Positions 44,778 through 54,425 of a stretch of DNA of 64,000 nt are shown here, piece by piece. Position 1 is the stretch's first letter; each line of letters starts with the position of its first letter. The notes beneath the pieces are model-generated. The model searched no databases. It was given only the letters and a program-made list of their open reading frames with translations, and was not told the origin of the DNA. The position numbers and the translations under genes were made by a program. Origin of the DNA: Clavibacter sp. VKM Ac-2873 (lineage in GTDB: Bacteria; Actinomycetota; Actinomycetes; Actinomycetales; Microbacteriaceae); the NCBI RefSeq assembly GCF_015351075.1, contig NZ_JADKRS010000003.1:1-64000 (forward strand), written 5' to 3'.

Positions 44778-46592
44778 ATGCACGCACCACGTCGACGCGC
44801 TCTGATCGGGCTGCTGTCGCTCTCGCTCGTCCTGTCCGCGCAGGCCGGCATCGCGGGATCCGCCACCGCGGCCGATGCGCGGACCAGCGCCAGCACCACC
44901 GCGAGCGCGACCCGCGTCACGCCCGCCTTCACCGCGTCGCCGAAGCCGACCATCGCCGGCACCCTGCGCGTCGGCTCCACGCTCACCGCGGTCACCGGCG
45001 ACTGGACCCCGAAGCCCACGACCTTCGGCTACCGCTGGTGGCGCGACGGCGTGGCCATCGCGGGCGCCACCGGTTCCACGCTGAAGCTGACCGCCGCGGA
45101 CGCCGGCGCGCGCATCGACCTGACCGTCACGGCGCGCCGGGGCGGGTACGCATCCCTCGCGCGATCGAGCGGGCCGACCGCCGCCATCGCGCCCGCCACC
45201 ACGACGCCCACGCCGCCCGCCCCCACTCCCGAGCCCACGACCCCGACGCCGGACCCGACCCCGGCACCGACCGCGGACCCCACGCCCGACCCCACACCCC
45301 CGGTCGCCACGACCCCCTTCACCGAGGCCTCCGACCCGGTCATCACCGGCGACGTGCAGGTCGGCCGCCCGCTGCGCGCCGTCGCCGGCGTGTGGACCCC
45401 GCGCCCGACCGCCTTCGCCTACGCCTGGTACGTGGACGGCGTCGCCGTCGCGGGCGCGACGTCCATCTCCTACACGCCCGTCGACGCGGACGCCGGGAAG
45501 CGGATCACCGCGACGGTCACCGGCAGCGCCCCCGGCATCACGCCCGCCACCCGCACCAGCGCGGCGACGCCCCCGGTCGCGGCCGCGGGCGTCGACCTCC
45601 CCGAGCAGCCGTCGACCGGGAAGGTGGTCGGGAACATCTACCTCGACTCCGTGGATCCGGCCAACCTCGTGTCCTCCGGCGAGATCTACCTGGAGCCGGC
45701 GCCCCAGGAGTTCAGCGACGGCCTCGTCTCCGGCGTCGTCGGCGGCGCGTTCGCCTTCTCGGGCGTGCGCCCCGGCGAGTACCGGCTCCATGCCTTCTTC
45801 AACATCGGCGGCAAGTACCTCTACCAGTACTACGGGCAGACGAACGACGTGAAGCGGGCGCAGACCTTCGCGGTGCAGGCCGACGGCACCGTGCGCGTGG
45901 ACGTCGTCCTGAAGCGGTACGCCACCATCCAGGGCACGGTCACGACGACGGGCGGGGTCCCCGCGAAGGGACTCTCCGTCGGCGGCTATCGCACGTACGA
46001 CGGCCAGCTCATCGACTCCACGACGACGGACGCGCAGGGTAGGTACACCCTCTCGAGCGCGGAGCCCGGCGACTACCTGATCCAGGTCGGCACTCCCGGC
46101 GGCGACTCCCGCGGCATCATCGGCGAGTGGTACTCGGACGCGTACGACAGGGCGAGCGCGACGCCCGTCACGGTCACGCAGTGGGGCACGGCGCTCACCG
46201 GGATCGACGTGGAGCTGTCCCGCGGGGCGAGCGCGAAGGGCCAGATCTACCGATCGGACGGGGTGGGCACCCCCGCGGCGTCCGTGCGCTTCGTCCCCGT
46301 GGCCGCGGCCGTGGACGGCGTGGCCCCGACGACCGGCCTCGTCGCGTTCGTCGACCAGTACGGCCGCTTCAGCATCAACGGCATCACGCCCGGCGAGTAC
46401 GTCGTGTACGTCACCGCGGCGGGCGAGACGCCGCGGCAGCTCCCGCGATGGGCGGGAGGCGACGGCAGCCTCGCCACCGCGACGCGCTACACGGCGCAGC
46501 TCGACACGCAGCTGCCGGCGATCTACGTGCAGCTCGCGCAGGATCCGACCGCGCGCTCGTCCGCGTCCCGCCTGGCGCCCGCCGCGCGCTGA
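44778..46592 (+). CDS. Secreted Ig-like/CnaB protein, paralogue
   Basis: A 604-residue protein closely similar to the gene at 42331. It has the same signal peptide type (LIGLLSLSLVLSAQAGIAGSATAADA). Two Ig-like repeats (about 52-143 and 180-280) are separated by a Pro/Thr-rich linker built on PTPEPTTPTPDPTPAP. Then come the CnaB-like repeats with the shared YLYQYYGQ, VLKRYATIQGTV and GIIGEWYSD segments. One Ig repeat fewer than the neighbour. This is a tandem duplication followed by divergence. There is no anchoring motif. Confidence 0.82.
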   Translation: MHAPRRRALIGLLSLSLVLSAQAGIAGSATAADARTSASTTASATRVTPAFTASPKPTIAGTLRVGSTLTAVTGDWTPKPTTFGYRWWRDGVAIAGATGSTLKLTAADAGARIDLTVTARRGGYASLARSSGPTAAIAPATTTPTPPAPTPEPTTPTPDPTPAPTADPTPDPTPPVATTPFTEASDPVITGDVQVGRPLRAVAGVWTPRPTAFAYAWYVDGVAVAGATSISYTPVDADAGKRITATVTGSAPGITPATRTSAATPPVAAAGVDLPEQPSTGKVVGNIYLDSVDPANLVSSGEIYLEPAPQEFSDGLVSGVVGGAFAFSGVRPGEYRLHAFFNIGGKYLYQYYGQTNDVKRAQTFAVQADGTVRVDVVLKRYATIQGTVTTTGGVPAKGLSVGGYRTYDGQLIDSTTTDAQGRYTLSSAEPGDYLIQVGTPGGDSRGIIGEWYSDAYDRASATPVTVTQWGTALTGIDVELSRGASAKGQIYRSDGVGTPAASVRFVPVAAAVDGVAPTTGLVAFVDQYGRFSINGITPGEYVVYVTAAGETPRQLPRWAGGDGSLATATRYTAQLDTQLPAIYVQLAQDPTARSSASRLAPAAR

Positions 46593-46624
46593 CCGCGCCG
46601 TCCCCGTCCGATCCCGGGGACGGC

Positions 46625-49063
46625 CTAGGCGTTGTCGTCCCCCGTGTCGATCGCCGTCTGCCGCGACGGATCCGCGAACGGCAGCCCCTCCGCGCCCGAC
46701 ACGTCGGCCATGTCCTCGCCGTGCTGGCGCGTGTGCACGCGGTGCGCGATGCGCTCGTCGTCCATGCGCTGCGAGAGGCCCGCGTAGGTGGTCTCGAGGT
46801 GCGGCACGCGGCGGATCACGTCCATCACGAGCCGGAACCGGTCGAGGTCGTTGAGCATCAGCATGTCGAACGGCGTGGTCGTCCCGCCCTGCTCCACGAA
46901 CCCGCGCACGTGCATGTTCTCGTGGTTGTGCCGCTTGTACGTGAGGCGGTGGATGAGCGACGGGTAGCCGTGGAACGCGAACACCACGGGCTTGTCGCGC
47001 GTGAACAGGGCGTCGAAGGATCCGTCGTCGAGACCGTGCGGGTGCTGCGTCGAGTCCTGGAGTCGCATGAGGTCGACCACGTTGACGAAGCGCACGCGCA
47101 GCTGCGGGATCTCCCGCTTGAGGATCTGCACCGCCGCCATCGCCTCCACGGTCGGGATGTCGCCCGCGCACGCGACCACCACGTCGGGCTCGAGCCCCGC
47201 CACCTCGGTGCCCGCCCACTCCCACACGCCCACGCCGCGCGCGCCGTGCGCCCGCGCCTCCTCGAGCGAGAGCAGGCTCGCGGTCGGCTGCTTGCCGGCG
47301 ATCACGACGTTGATGAGGTCCGTGCCGCGGAGGCAGTGGTCCATCGTCACGAGCAGCGAGTTCGCGTCGAACGGCAGGTAGACGCGCACGATCTCGGCGC
47401 GCTTGTTCACGACGTGGTCGAGGAAGCCGGGGTCCTGGTGCGAGAACCCGTTGTGGTCCTGCCGCCACACGTGCGACGACAGCAGGTACGTGAACGACGC
47501 GACCGGCCGCCGCCACTCCACCTTCGCGCTCGACTCGAGCCACTTCGCGTACTGGTTGAACATCGAGTCGACGACGTGGATGAACGCCTCGTAGGAGGTG
47601 AAGAGCCCGTGCCGCCCGGTGAGCAGGTACGCCTCGAGCAGCCCCTGCGTGATGTTCTCGTTGAGGATCTCGATGACCCGGCCCTCGTGCGCCAGGTGCT
47701 CGTCCACCTGCAGCACCTCGCCCTGCCAGGCCTTGGCGGTGACCTCGTACACGTCGTCGAGGCGGTTGCTGGCGGTCTCGTCGGGGCCGAAGATCCGGAA
47801 GTCGAGCGGGTTGCGGGCGATCACGTCGCGCAGCCAGCCGCCCAGCACCCGGGTCGGCTCGGCGATGACGCCGCGGCCGTCGCTCAGGTCGATCGCGTTC
47901 ACCTCCAGCGGCGGCAGCCGGAGGTCGCGCCGCAGCAGGCCGCCGTTCGCGTGCGGGTTGGCGCTCATCCGCCGGTCGCCCTCGGGGCGGTTCGGCTGGA
48001 GCGCGGGCGTCAGGCGCCCGTCGCGGTCGAAGAGCTCGTGCGGGCGGTAGCTCTCGAGCCACTCCTGCAGCTGGCGGAGGTGGTCCGGGTCGTCGCGGAC
48101 GCCGGCGAGCGGCACCTGGTGCGCGCGCCACGTGCCCTCGACCTGCTTGCCGTCGACCTCCTTCGGACCCGTCCAGCCCTTGGGCGTGCGGAGGATGAGC
48201 ATCGGCCATGCCGGGCGCTCCTCGCTGCCGCCCGTGCGGGCCGCGAGCTGGATCCGGCTGATGTCGTCGAGGGCCTCCGCGAGCGCCAGCGCGAACCGCT
48301 CGTGCACGGCGAAGACGTCCTCGCCGTCGAAGCCGCCCGAGACGATCCGCGGGGAGTAGCCGTAACCGGTGAAGAGCGCCAGCAGCTCCTCCTCCGGGAT
48401 GCGCGCGAGCACGGTGGGGTTCGCGATCTTCCAGCCGTTGAGGTTGAGGATCGGCAGCACCGCGCCGTCCGACTCCGGGTCGAGGAACTTGTTCAGGTGC
48501 CAGCTGGAGGCGAGCGTCGCGGTCTCCGCCTCGCCGTCGCCGATGACGCAGGAGACCACGAGGTCGGGGTTGTCGAGCGCCGCGCCGAACGCGTGCACGA
48601 GCGAGTAGCCGAGCTCGCCGCCCTCGTTGATGGATCCGGGCGTCTCCGGCGCCGCGTGCGACGGCACGCCTCCGGGGAACGAGAACTGGCGGAACAGGTG
48701 CCGGAGCCCGTCGCGGTCGGGCGTCGCGGCCGAGAACAGCTCCGAGTACGTGCCGTCGAGGTACGCGTTCGCGACCATGCCCGGGCCGCCGTGGCCGGGG
48801 CCGGCGATGTAGATCATGTCGAGGTCGCGCTCGATGATCGCGCGATTGAGGTGCGCGTAGACGAAGTTGAGCAGCGGGGTCGTGCCCCAGTGCCCGAGCA
48901 GGCGCGGCTTGATGTCGTCGCGCGTGAGCGGGCGCTCGAGCAGGGGGTCGTCGAGCAGGTAGATCTGGCCGACGGAGAGGTAGTTGGCGGCGCGCCACCA
49001 GCCGTCGACGACATCGAGGTAGAGGGGCGCGGAGGGGTCTCGGGGTGCGGTGTCGGAGGCCAT
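46625..49063 (-). CDS. xfp: Xylulose-5-phosphate/fructose-6-phosphate phosphoketolase
   Basis: An 812-residue thiamine-diphosphate enzyme. It cleaves xylulose-5-P or fructose-6-P with phosphate to acetyl-phosphate and a sugar phosphate. Motifs are [89 protein letters not shown] (ThDP motif GDGE), [14 protein letters not shown] and [26 protein letters not shown]. Length matches the family. The ATG is 5 bases after TAGGCT. It feeds acetyl-phosphate into central metabolism. Confidence 0.97.
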   Translation of the reverse strand: MASDTAPRDPSAPLYLDVVDGWWRAANYLSVGQIYLLDDPLLERPLTRDDIKPRLLGHWGTTPLLNFVYAHLNRAIIERDLDMIYIAGPGHGGPGMVANAYLDGTYSELFSAATPDRDGLRHLFRQFSFPGGVPSHAAPETPGSINEGGELGYSLVHAFGAALDNPDLVVSCVIGDGEAETATLASSWHLNKFLDPESDGAVLPILNLNGWKIANPTVLARIPEEELLALFTGYGYSPRIVSGGFDGEDVFAVHERFALALAEALDDISRIQLAARTGGSEERPAWPMLILRTPKGWTGPKEVDGKQVEGTWRAHQVPLAGVRDDPDHLRQLQEWLESYRPHELFDRDGRLTPALQPNRPEGDRRMSANPHANGGLLRRDLRLPPLEVNAIDLSDGRGVIAEPTRVLGGWLRDVIARNPLDFRIFGPDETASNRLDDVYEVTAKAWQGEVLQVDEHLAHEGRVIEILNENITQGLLEAYLLTGRHGLFTSYEAFIHVVDSMFNQYAKWLESSAKVEWRRPVASFTYLLSSHVWRQDHNGFSHQDPGFLDHVVNKRAEIVRVYLPFDANSLLVTMDHCLRGTDLINVVIAGKQPTASLLSLEEARAHGARGVGVWEWAGTEVAGLEPDVVVACAGDIPTVEAMAAVQILKREIPQLRVRFVNVVDLMRLQDSTQHPHGLDDGSFDALFTRDKPVVFAFHGYPSLIHRLTYKRHNHENMHVRGFVEQGGTTTPFDMLMLNDLDRFRLVMDVIRRVPHLETTYAGLSQRMDDERIAHRVHTRQHGEDMADVSGAEGLPFADPSRQTAIDTGDDNA

Positions 49064-49119
49064 GCATCAGCCTACGGCGGAGGGTTCGCGGGTGTCCGGG
49101 GGTCGCGCGATCCGGTCAG

Positions 49120-49356
49120 TCAGCGCACAGGGGCGGCGCCTCCGCGGGTGTCCCTCAGCGCGCCCACCACGGAGGCGATCTCGCCCTGCGCCTGGGACCG
49201 CGGGTCGCCGTCCGTCGGCGCGACGGGCTCGGGCGACGCGGGCGACTCCACCGAGGTGCGCTCGCCCTCCACGACGGCCGGCGTGGGGTCGGGACCGCCA
49301 CCGACGTCCACGACCGACGTGCAGCCCGCGAGCAGGGCCGCGCGGGTGCCGGTCAC
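49120..49356 (-). CDS. Small putative lipoprotein coupled to the upstream lipoprotein
   Basis: A 78-residue product from a GTG whose TGA-overlap (GTGA) matches the stop of the upstream gene. It begins VTGTRAALLAGCTSVVDVGGG: a very short hydrophobic run and a lipobox LLAGC. The rest is Pro/Glu/Asp-rich. The signal is shorter than usual, so export is uncertain. The four-base overlap and frame support a real gene. Confidence 0.5.
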   Translation of the reverse strand: MTGTRAALLAGCTSVVDVGGGPDPTPAVVEGERTSVESPASPEPVAPTDGDPRSQAQGEIASVVGALRDTRGGAAPVR

Positions 49357-50654
49357 CCCACGCAGACCGACTCGGCGGAGAGGCTGAGGCCCTCGGCGGT
49401 GCCGCGGATGCTCGCCGAGGCGACCCCGTCGGCGCGGCCGTCGCCCGCGGTCCAGTAGTCCCGGCCCATCGCGTGGCCGCCGGGCACGAATCCGGCGTCC
49501 GTCCACGACCTGGTGATCGCGTCGAACGGGACCTGCGGGTCGTCCATCACGGTGAAGACCGGGATGAGCACGCTGCCGGTGGCCTGCGTCCCCGCGGAGC
49601 CGTCCTCGCACTGCGTCGCGACCGTGGTCACGTCGGCGGGCACGCCCGCGGTGGCGGCCGCGGCCTCGAGGAAGGCGCGCACCCCCGCCTCCTGCGCGGC
49701 GACGTCGACGAGGACGGGAGGCGGCGCGGGCGACGGCGGGGCGGTCGGGGTCGCGGACGGGGGCGGATCCGGGAGGTCGTCGGGCGCGGGAGACCCGAGC
49801 GGCAGGCCGAGCCAGCCCGTGATCTCCGCCTCCGCGTCCGCGTCCGCGGAGTACGGGACGCGGACGAGGAAGACCACCCGCGGCGCCGTGCCCGCATCCG
49901 CGGCCTCGTCGGGCGTCGCGGAGAGCACGGCGGCCACGCCCGCGGGATCCTCGGTCTCGACCGAGATGATGCCGCGCACCTGCGCGGACCCCAGCGAGGC
50001 GGAGACCTCCGTGACGTCGGGCCGGGCATCGAGCCGGTCCACCAGTCCGAGGACGGCGGGGGAGGGTGCGATCGCCGAGACGTCGACGCTCGTCGTGCCG
50101 CGCCGGACCGTCACCGCGCCGTCGGCGATGGCCGGCCGGAGGAGGTCCGCCTCCGCGACGAACGTCGGGCCCTCCTGGAGCTCGACGGAGCGGACGCCGC
50201 TCCCGAGGCGCACCGACGCGACGCCGGGGATCCGCCGCCACACCTCCCCGAGGTCGACGGACGCCGGGTCCCGCGCATCGAGCGTCACGGAGGCGGTCCC
50301 GTCTCCGGCCGGGAGCGCGAGCGACAGGACGAGCTCCGCCTGCGTCACCCCGTCGCCCAGGGCGTCCCGCACGGCGGCGGCGACGGCGGGATCGGGGGTG
50401 TCCGCGGTCGCGTCGACCTGCGCTGTCCACCCTTCCACGGCGAACCCGTGACCCCTCGGGCTCAGACCGGTCGTCACGTCCGCGATCCCGTCCACCGCGG
50501 CGAGCCGCACGCGCATCGCCTCCAAGGAGGTGACGGCGGACTCGGGCGGCTGCGGCAGCCACGAGCACCCGCTCAGCGCGGTGGCGAGGATCACGACCGC
50601 CGCGAGCGCGGACGCCGCCCGTCGCCGCGTCCGCATCCCCATCCGCATCCCCAT
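49353..50654 (-). CDS. Hypothetical lipoprotein, 433 residues
   Basis: An exported lipoprotein with lipobox ALSGCS. The mature part has several alpha/beta repeats of about 80 residues (for example LAAVDGIADVTTGLSPRG, VDLGEVWRRIPGVASVRLGSG, LDARPDVTEVSASLGSAQVRG), then a Pro-rich linker (about 290-310) and a C-terminal domain with two Cys. No known family. The start is uncertain: MGMRMGMR is a 12-bp duplication with four candidate ATGs. The first (50654) lies 6 bases after TAGCGT, and the second is 6 bases after GAGGGG. Confidence 0.78.
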   Translation of the reverse strand: MGMRMGMRTRRRAASALAAVVILATALSGCSWLPQPPESAVTSLEAMRVRLAAVDGIADVTTGLSPRGHGFAVEGWTAQVDATADTPDPAVAAAVRDALGDGVTQAELVLSLALPAGDGTASVTLDARDPASVDLGEVWRRIPGVASVRLGSGVRSVELQEGPTFVAEADLLRPAIADGAVTVRRGTTSVDVSAIAPSPAVLGLVDRLDARPDVTEVSASLGSAQVRGIISVETEDPAGVAAVLSATPDEAADAGTAPRVVFLVRVPYSADADAEAEITGWLGLPLGSPAPDDLPDPPPSATPTAPPSPAPPPVLVDVAAQEAGVRAFLEAAAATAGVPADVTTVATQCEDGSAGTQATGSVLIPVFTVMDDPQVPFDAITRSWTDAGFVPGGHAMGRDYWTAGDGRADGVASASIRGTAEGLSLSAESVCVG

Positions 50655-50878
50655 CCCCTCACGCTACGGAGCCGGCGGGACGGAGGCGTCCCTCGGAGGG
50701 ATCACCGGCCTGCCCCTCGCGGATGGTGCGCGGCGTGTGGATCGCGTGCCCTGAGGAGCATCCGCGCGATCCGCGCAAGCGCGGACGAGGTCGCCTACCG
50801 TGCTCGACGATCCGGTCGGGCCGTCCGCACGGACGCCCACCCGGACGTGGCCCCGGGTCCGATCAGCGAGTTGGCGGC
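50655..50878. other. Gap of 224 bases
   Basis: Holds the -10 TAGCGT of the minus-strand lipoprotein at its left end. An open plus-strand frame runs to 50891 but codes for Arg-rich sequence without family signs. Nothing else is supported. Confidence 0.4.
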
Positions 50879-51436
50879 CTACTGCGGCTGATCCGCCTCC
50901 GCCTGCGCGGTCGCGCCGCGCCGCAGCGAGACGACGGCGTACGCCAGGTGCAGCGCCACGGTCCCCCACGCGCCGGCCACGGAGAGCCCGGGCGCGAGCG
51001 TCGCGATGAGCACGCCCCCGACGACCATGGGCACGCCCAGCCCGAGGTAGGAGCGCATCCCGTAGAGGAAGACGAAGGGGAGGTAGTGGGCGCCCACGAT
51101 CACCATGACCGCCGGGAAGAAGAGCCACGGGTCCACGGCCGCGAGCACGAGGGCGACGAGCATCCCGAACGGCACCTGCATCGCGGTCTGGAAGGCGAGC
51201 CCCGCCATAGGGTGGCCCTTCGGGAGCCCGGCCGGTCCGCCGAGGAGCCGGAGGCCCAGGGTGGTGAAGGGGAAGATCAGCATGCCGCCGAGGAAGAGGA
51301 CGTAGGGGGCGACGGAGGCGGATCCGGCCGTCGCGACCACGGCGGAGGCGGACCACACGAGGGCCGTCGCGACCTCCCCCACCGCTCCGTGCCGGTAGAC
51401 CCGGCGGACGTCCTGCTGGGCGATGGCGATGTCCAT
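50879..51436 (-). CDS. Hypothetical membrane protein, 185 residues
   Basis: An integral membrane protein with about five or six hydrophobic segments (for example ATALVWSASAVVATAG, APYVLFLGGMLIFPFTTLGL, DPWLFFPAVMVIVGAHYLPFVFLY). It may belong to the DUF7010 group; that assignment is tentative. The ATG is 6 bases after CAGGGT, a leaderless arrangement. Function is unknown. Confidence 0.78.
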   Translation of the reverse strand: MDIAIAQQDVRRVYRHGAVGEVATALVWSASAVVATAGSASVAPYVLFLGGMLIFPFTTLGLRLLGGPAGLPKGHPMAGLAFQTAMQVPFGMLVALVLAAVDPWLFFPAVMVIVGAHYLPFVFLYGMRSYLGLGVPMVVGGVLIATLAPGLSVAGAWGTVALHLAYAVVSLRRGATAQAEADQPQ

Positions 51437-51492
51437 GCGCCCACCCTGTCAGCGCGGGCGCGGGGTCGCGGGCGGCGCGGCCGCCCCACACC

Positions 51493-51502
51493 GGGGGGGG
51501 GG
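51493..51502. repeat. Run of ten G
   Basis: An uninterrupted G10 tract in the gap between the divergent membrane-protein and lipoprotein genes. Such tracts slip easily. Confidence 0.9.
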
Positions 51503-51596
51503 CGCGGGGCGGCGGCGCCGCGCCCGCCACGCATCGGATCCGTCACGATCGCCTGCTGCAGCACCCGCGCGGTCCGATCCGCCCCAGGATGGCGGC

Positions 51597-52085
51597 ATGG
51601 CGGACTCCGACGACGGCAGCAGACGGCAGCGCCCGCGCCGGGCCGATGCGGCGCACCGCCGGCGCTCGCGCATCGTCGCCGCCGCGGTCGCGGGGCTGCT
51701 GGTCGCGTCGCTCTCCGCGTGCTCGACGCCGCCCTCGGGCGACGCTCCGCCGGAGGGCGGACGCTGCGTGCCCATCCTGGCGGTGGAGCCGCAGGATCCG
51801 TCGCCGGGCGACGTCATCACCGTGACCTTCCCCGGCGTGTGCGCGGTGGTCGTCCCGCCGGAGGGTCTGCGGATCAGCGCGGTCCCCGTCGACGACCGCT
51901 CCGCCACCGTGCGGGCCACCGTCCCCGCGGACGCGGAGGAGCCCCTCCGCGCGGAGATCCGGCTCCCCGACGACTTCCCCACGGGCAGTGCGAGCGTCGG
52001 CCTCGACGACTACCCCGCCCCCGCCTGCCCGGCCGACGCGAGCTGCGCGGCGCCCGTCACCGCGTTCTCGGTCGTCCCGGGCTAG
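51597..52085 (+). CDS. Hypothetical lipoprotein, 162 residues
   Basis: A small exported lipoprotein. The basic N-terminus is followed by VAAAVAGLLVASLSACS with lipobox LSAC. The mature part is beta-rich and Pro-rich, with four Cys that could form two disulfides (GRCVP, GVCAV, PACPADASCAA). An upstream in-frame start at 51423 would ruin the signal peptide. AGGA-type ribosome site. No family recognised. Confidence 0.75.
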   Translation: MADSDDGSRRQRPRRADAAHRRRSRIVAAAVAGLLVASLSACSTPPSGDAPPEGGRCVPILAVEPQDPSPGDVITVTFPGVCAVVVPPEGLRISAVPVDDRSATVRATVPADAEEPLRAEIRLPDDFPTGSASVGLDDYPAPACPADASCAAPVTAFSVVPG

Positions 52086-52149
52086 TCCCCGCACGCCGAC
52101 GGCGCCGCCCCCAGCGGGAGACGGCGCCGCGTGCATCGACGGACCCGGA

Positions 52150-53106
52150 TCACGCCGTCTTCGTCGGCCCGTAGAACGCCTCGATGTCGGCGAGCTCGCG
52201 CTCGGCCGTCTCCTGGATGAGGGCCATCAGGTCCTTGTCGAGGCCAGGCGCGAACTCCTCGAGCCGCTCGGGCGCGATGGTCGACGGGACGCCGACGGGC
52301 GCCTGCTCGGTCGCGGTGAGGTCGGTGCCGTCCTTCGAGGGCGACGCGCCCTGGAAGATCCGGCCGGCCTCGCTCTTGCCGTCGAGGTCGAAGCTGTACT
52401 GCGTGCTCTGGAGCCCCAGGTCCACCAGCTTCTTGACCTCGGGGAACTGCTCCGCGTTGGTCTTCGGGATCGGCAGGAGCGTGCCCCAGTCGACGTCGAG
52501 CGTCTCGAGCGCCTTCGCGTACGCGTTCTCGTGCGCCTGGTCGCGGACGATGAGGTACGCGACGGTCGCGCGGGCGACGGGGTTGTCGGTCATCTCGTAG
52601 ATGCGGCACTTCTGCAGGCGGCCGGTCGACTCGAGCATGACGTTGTAGAGCAGGTCGAGCGGCAGGTTGCCGGAGTTGTAGACGTAGCTGCCGCTCCACG
52701 GGTTGCCCGCCGAGTCGACGGGCAGCGCGCCCTGGGCGCCCACGAGGTGGTGGTGGATGTTGCCGTGGTCGAGCGCGATGCTCAGCGGCGTCGCGCCGCC
52801 CCTGCCCGGGGGGTCGAGCGGGTCGGTCAGCTTGCCGCTGTACTCGGGCGCGCCGTCGAGCAGACGGGAGATGGTCGTGCCGATGAGCTCGACGTGGCTG
52901 ATCTCCTCGGTGCCGATGCCCTGGATGAGGTCGCGGTACGGCTTCGCCGCGGCGCCGCGGAAGTTCATCGCCTGGAAGAGGTACTGCATCATCGTGCGCA
53001 TCTCGCCGAACTGGCCGCCGAGGCCCTCCTGCAGCGCGTTGGCGGCGGCGGGGTCGGGCTCGCCGTCGGCGATCTCGTTGATCCAGGTCTGTGCGTGGAA
53101 GTACAT
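52150..53106 (-). CDS. Manganese-containing catalase
   Basis: A 318-residue dimanganese catalase that disproportionates hydrogen peroxide. Metal ligands are visible: Glu in GQFGEMRTMMQY, Glu/His in GTEEISHVELIG, and Glu/His in RDQAHENAYAKAL. NIHHHLVGAQGALPVDSAGNPWSGSYVYNSGNLPLDLLYN is typical. The ATG at 53106 has a GGAG ribosome site and gives the family start MYFHAQTWINEI. It contributes to peroxide defence along with the ohr operon. Confidence 0.95.
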   Translation of the reverse strand: MYFHAQTWINEIADGEPDPAAANALQEGLGGQFGEMRTMMQYLFQAMNFRGAAAKPYRDLIQGIGTEEISHVELIGTTISRLLDGAPEYSGKLTDPLDPPGRGGATPLSIALDHGNIHHHLVGAQGALPVDSAGNPWSGSYVYNSGNLPLDLLYNVMLESTGRLQKCRIYEMTDNPVARATVAYLIVRDQAHENAYAKALETLDVDWGTLLPIPKTNAEQFPEVKKLVDLGLQSTQYSFDLDGKSEAGRIFQGASPSKDGTDLTATEQAPVGVPSTIAPERLEEFAPGLDKDLMALIQETAERELADIEAFYGPTKTA

Positions 53107-53285
53107 AGGTGCTCCTATTTCTTCATGCGGCGAAACCGCCGCGCCTCCACCGTGCTCCGGGCGCCGAGCGGCGTGTGGGATCCACGGGGGGCTTGCCAGG
53201 AGGGCGCGCACGAGGTAGGCGACGCCCGCGGACGGAGCGGCAGGATGGAGGCGTGCGGCCCGGCCGCCCCGACGTCAGGATCCGC

Positions 53286-54419
53286 ATGACCCACCCGCTC
53301 CCCCTGCACGTCACCGACGCCGACCTCGACGACCTGCGCGACCGGATCCGCCGCACCCGCTGGGTGCCGGAGTGGCCGGTCGACGCGTGGGAGGCCGGGA
53401 CGGACCCGGCGACGCTGCGTCGCCTCGCCGCCGTCTGGGCCGACGGGTTCGACTGGCGGGCGCGCGAGCGGGAGATCCTCGCGTTGCCCTGGGCGGTCGC
53501 CGACATCGACGGCACGCCGATCTCGTACCTGCGCTTCGATGCCGAGCGCGCGGGGACCGCCGGCGGCCTCCCGATCGTCCTCACGAACGGCTGGCCGAGC
53601 TCCGCGCTGGAGCTCGTGCCGCTCGCCGAGCGGCTGTCGTCGCCCTCACGCTCCGGCGGCGACCCGGCCGACGCCGTCACCGTGATCGTGCCCGCGCTCC
53701 CCGGCTTCCCGCTCTCGCCGCCACGGCCGCGCATCGACGAGCGGACCCACGAGCTCTGGCACCGGCTGATGACCGAGGAGCTGGGGTTCCCGCGGTACGC
53801 GGCGCACGGCGGCGACCTCGGCGCGGGGATCACGTCGCGGCTGGCCGAGAGCCACCCGGAGGCGGTCGCGGGGATCCACCTGATGGCGGTCGCCGCGCCG
53901 CAGGACCTCGACGAGGCGACGCTCACGGACGAGGAGCGCGCGCACCTCGCCGAGTCCCGGGCATGGGATGCGGCCGAGGGCGGGTACCAGCACCAGCAGC
54001 GGACGCGTCCGCTCACGCTCGCGCCCGCGCTGCAGGACTCGCCCGTGGGCCTGCTGTCGTGGATCCTCGAGAAGCACCGCGCGTGGAGCGACTGCGGCGG
54101 CGACGTGTCCCGCGCCTTCAGCGACGACCACCTGCTGACGCTCGCCTCCCTCTACTGGTTCACGGGATCCATCGGCACGTCGCTCCGCCCGTACTTCGAG
54201 GACGGCTCCGGACGCATCGCGCCGGTCGGGCGCGTGCAGGTGCCGACCGCCGTCGCGGTGTTCCCGCACGACCTGGCGCGCCCGCCGCGCAGCTGGGCCG
54301 AGCGCACCTACGACGTGGTCAGGTACACGACCATGCCGCGCGGCGGCCACTTCGCGCCGCACGAGGAGCCGGGGCTGCTGGCGGACGACATCGCGGCGTT
54401 CCTGCGGATGCTGCGGTAG
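53286..54419 (+). CDS. Epoxide hydrolase-family protein (EHN type)
   Basis: A 377-residue alpha/beta hydrolase with the N-terminal EHN domain (LHVTDADLDDLRDRIRRTRWVPEWPVDAWEAGTD). The nucleophile Asp lies in AHGGDLGAG. The His is in PRGGHFAPHEEP. The oxyanion-region motif, usually HGWPGS, is NGWPSS here, so the His is replaced by Asn. Catalytic Tyr positions are plausible. A GTG at 53253, 6 bases after CAGGAT, is an alternative start giving 11 more residues. Confidence 0.88.
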   Translation: MTHPLPLHVTDADLDDLRDRIRRTRWVPEWPVDAWEAGTDPATLRRLAAVWADGFDWRAREREILALPWAVADIDGTPISYLRFDAERAGTAGGLPIVLTNGWPSSALELVPLAERLSSPSRSGGDPADAVTVIVPALPGFPLSPPRPRIDERTHELWHRLMTEELGFPRYAAHGGDLGAGITSRLAESHPEAVAGIHLMAVAAPQDLDEATLTDEERAHLAESRAWDAAEGGYQHQQRTRPLTLAPALQDSPVGLLSWILEKHRAWSDCGGDVSRAFSDDHLLTLASLYWFTGSIGTSLRPYFEDGSGRIAPVGRVQVPTAVAVFPHDLARPPRSWAERTYDVVRYTTMPRGGHFAPHEEPGLLADDIAAFLRMLR

Positions 54420-54425
54420 CGGGCG

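Noticed and set aside
44601-49067. Very long minus-strand open frame (about 1490 codons) covering the second Ig-like gene and phosphoketolase
   Set aside because: It runs in the wrong frame against two well-supported genes and reads as low-complexity Arg/Ala.
50530-50891. Plus-strand frame ending at 50891 (…LAAYCG)
   Set aside because: Arg-rich translation, no ribosome site or leaderless -10, and it overlaps the start of the minus-strand lipoprotein.
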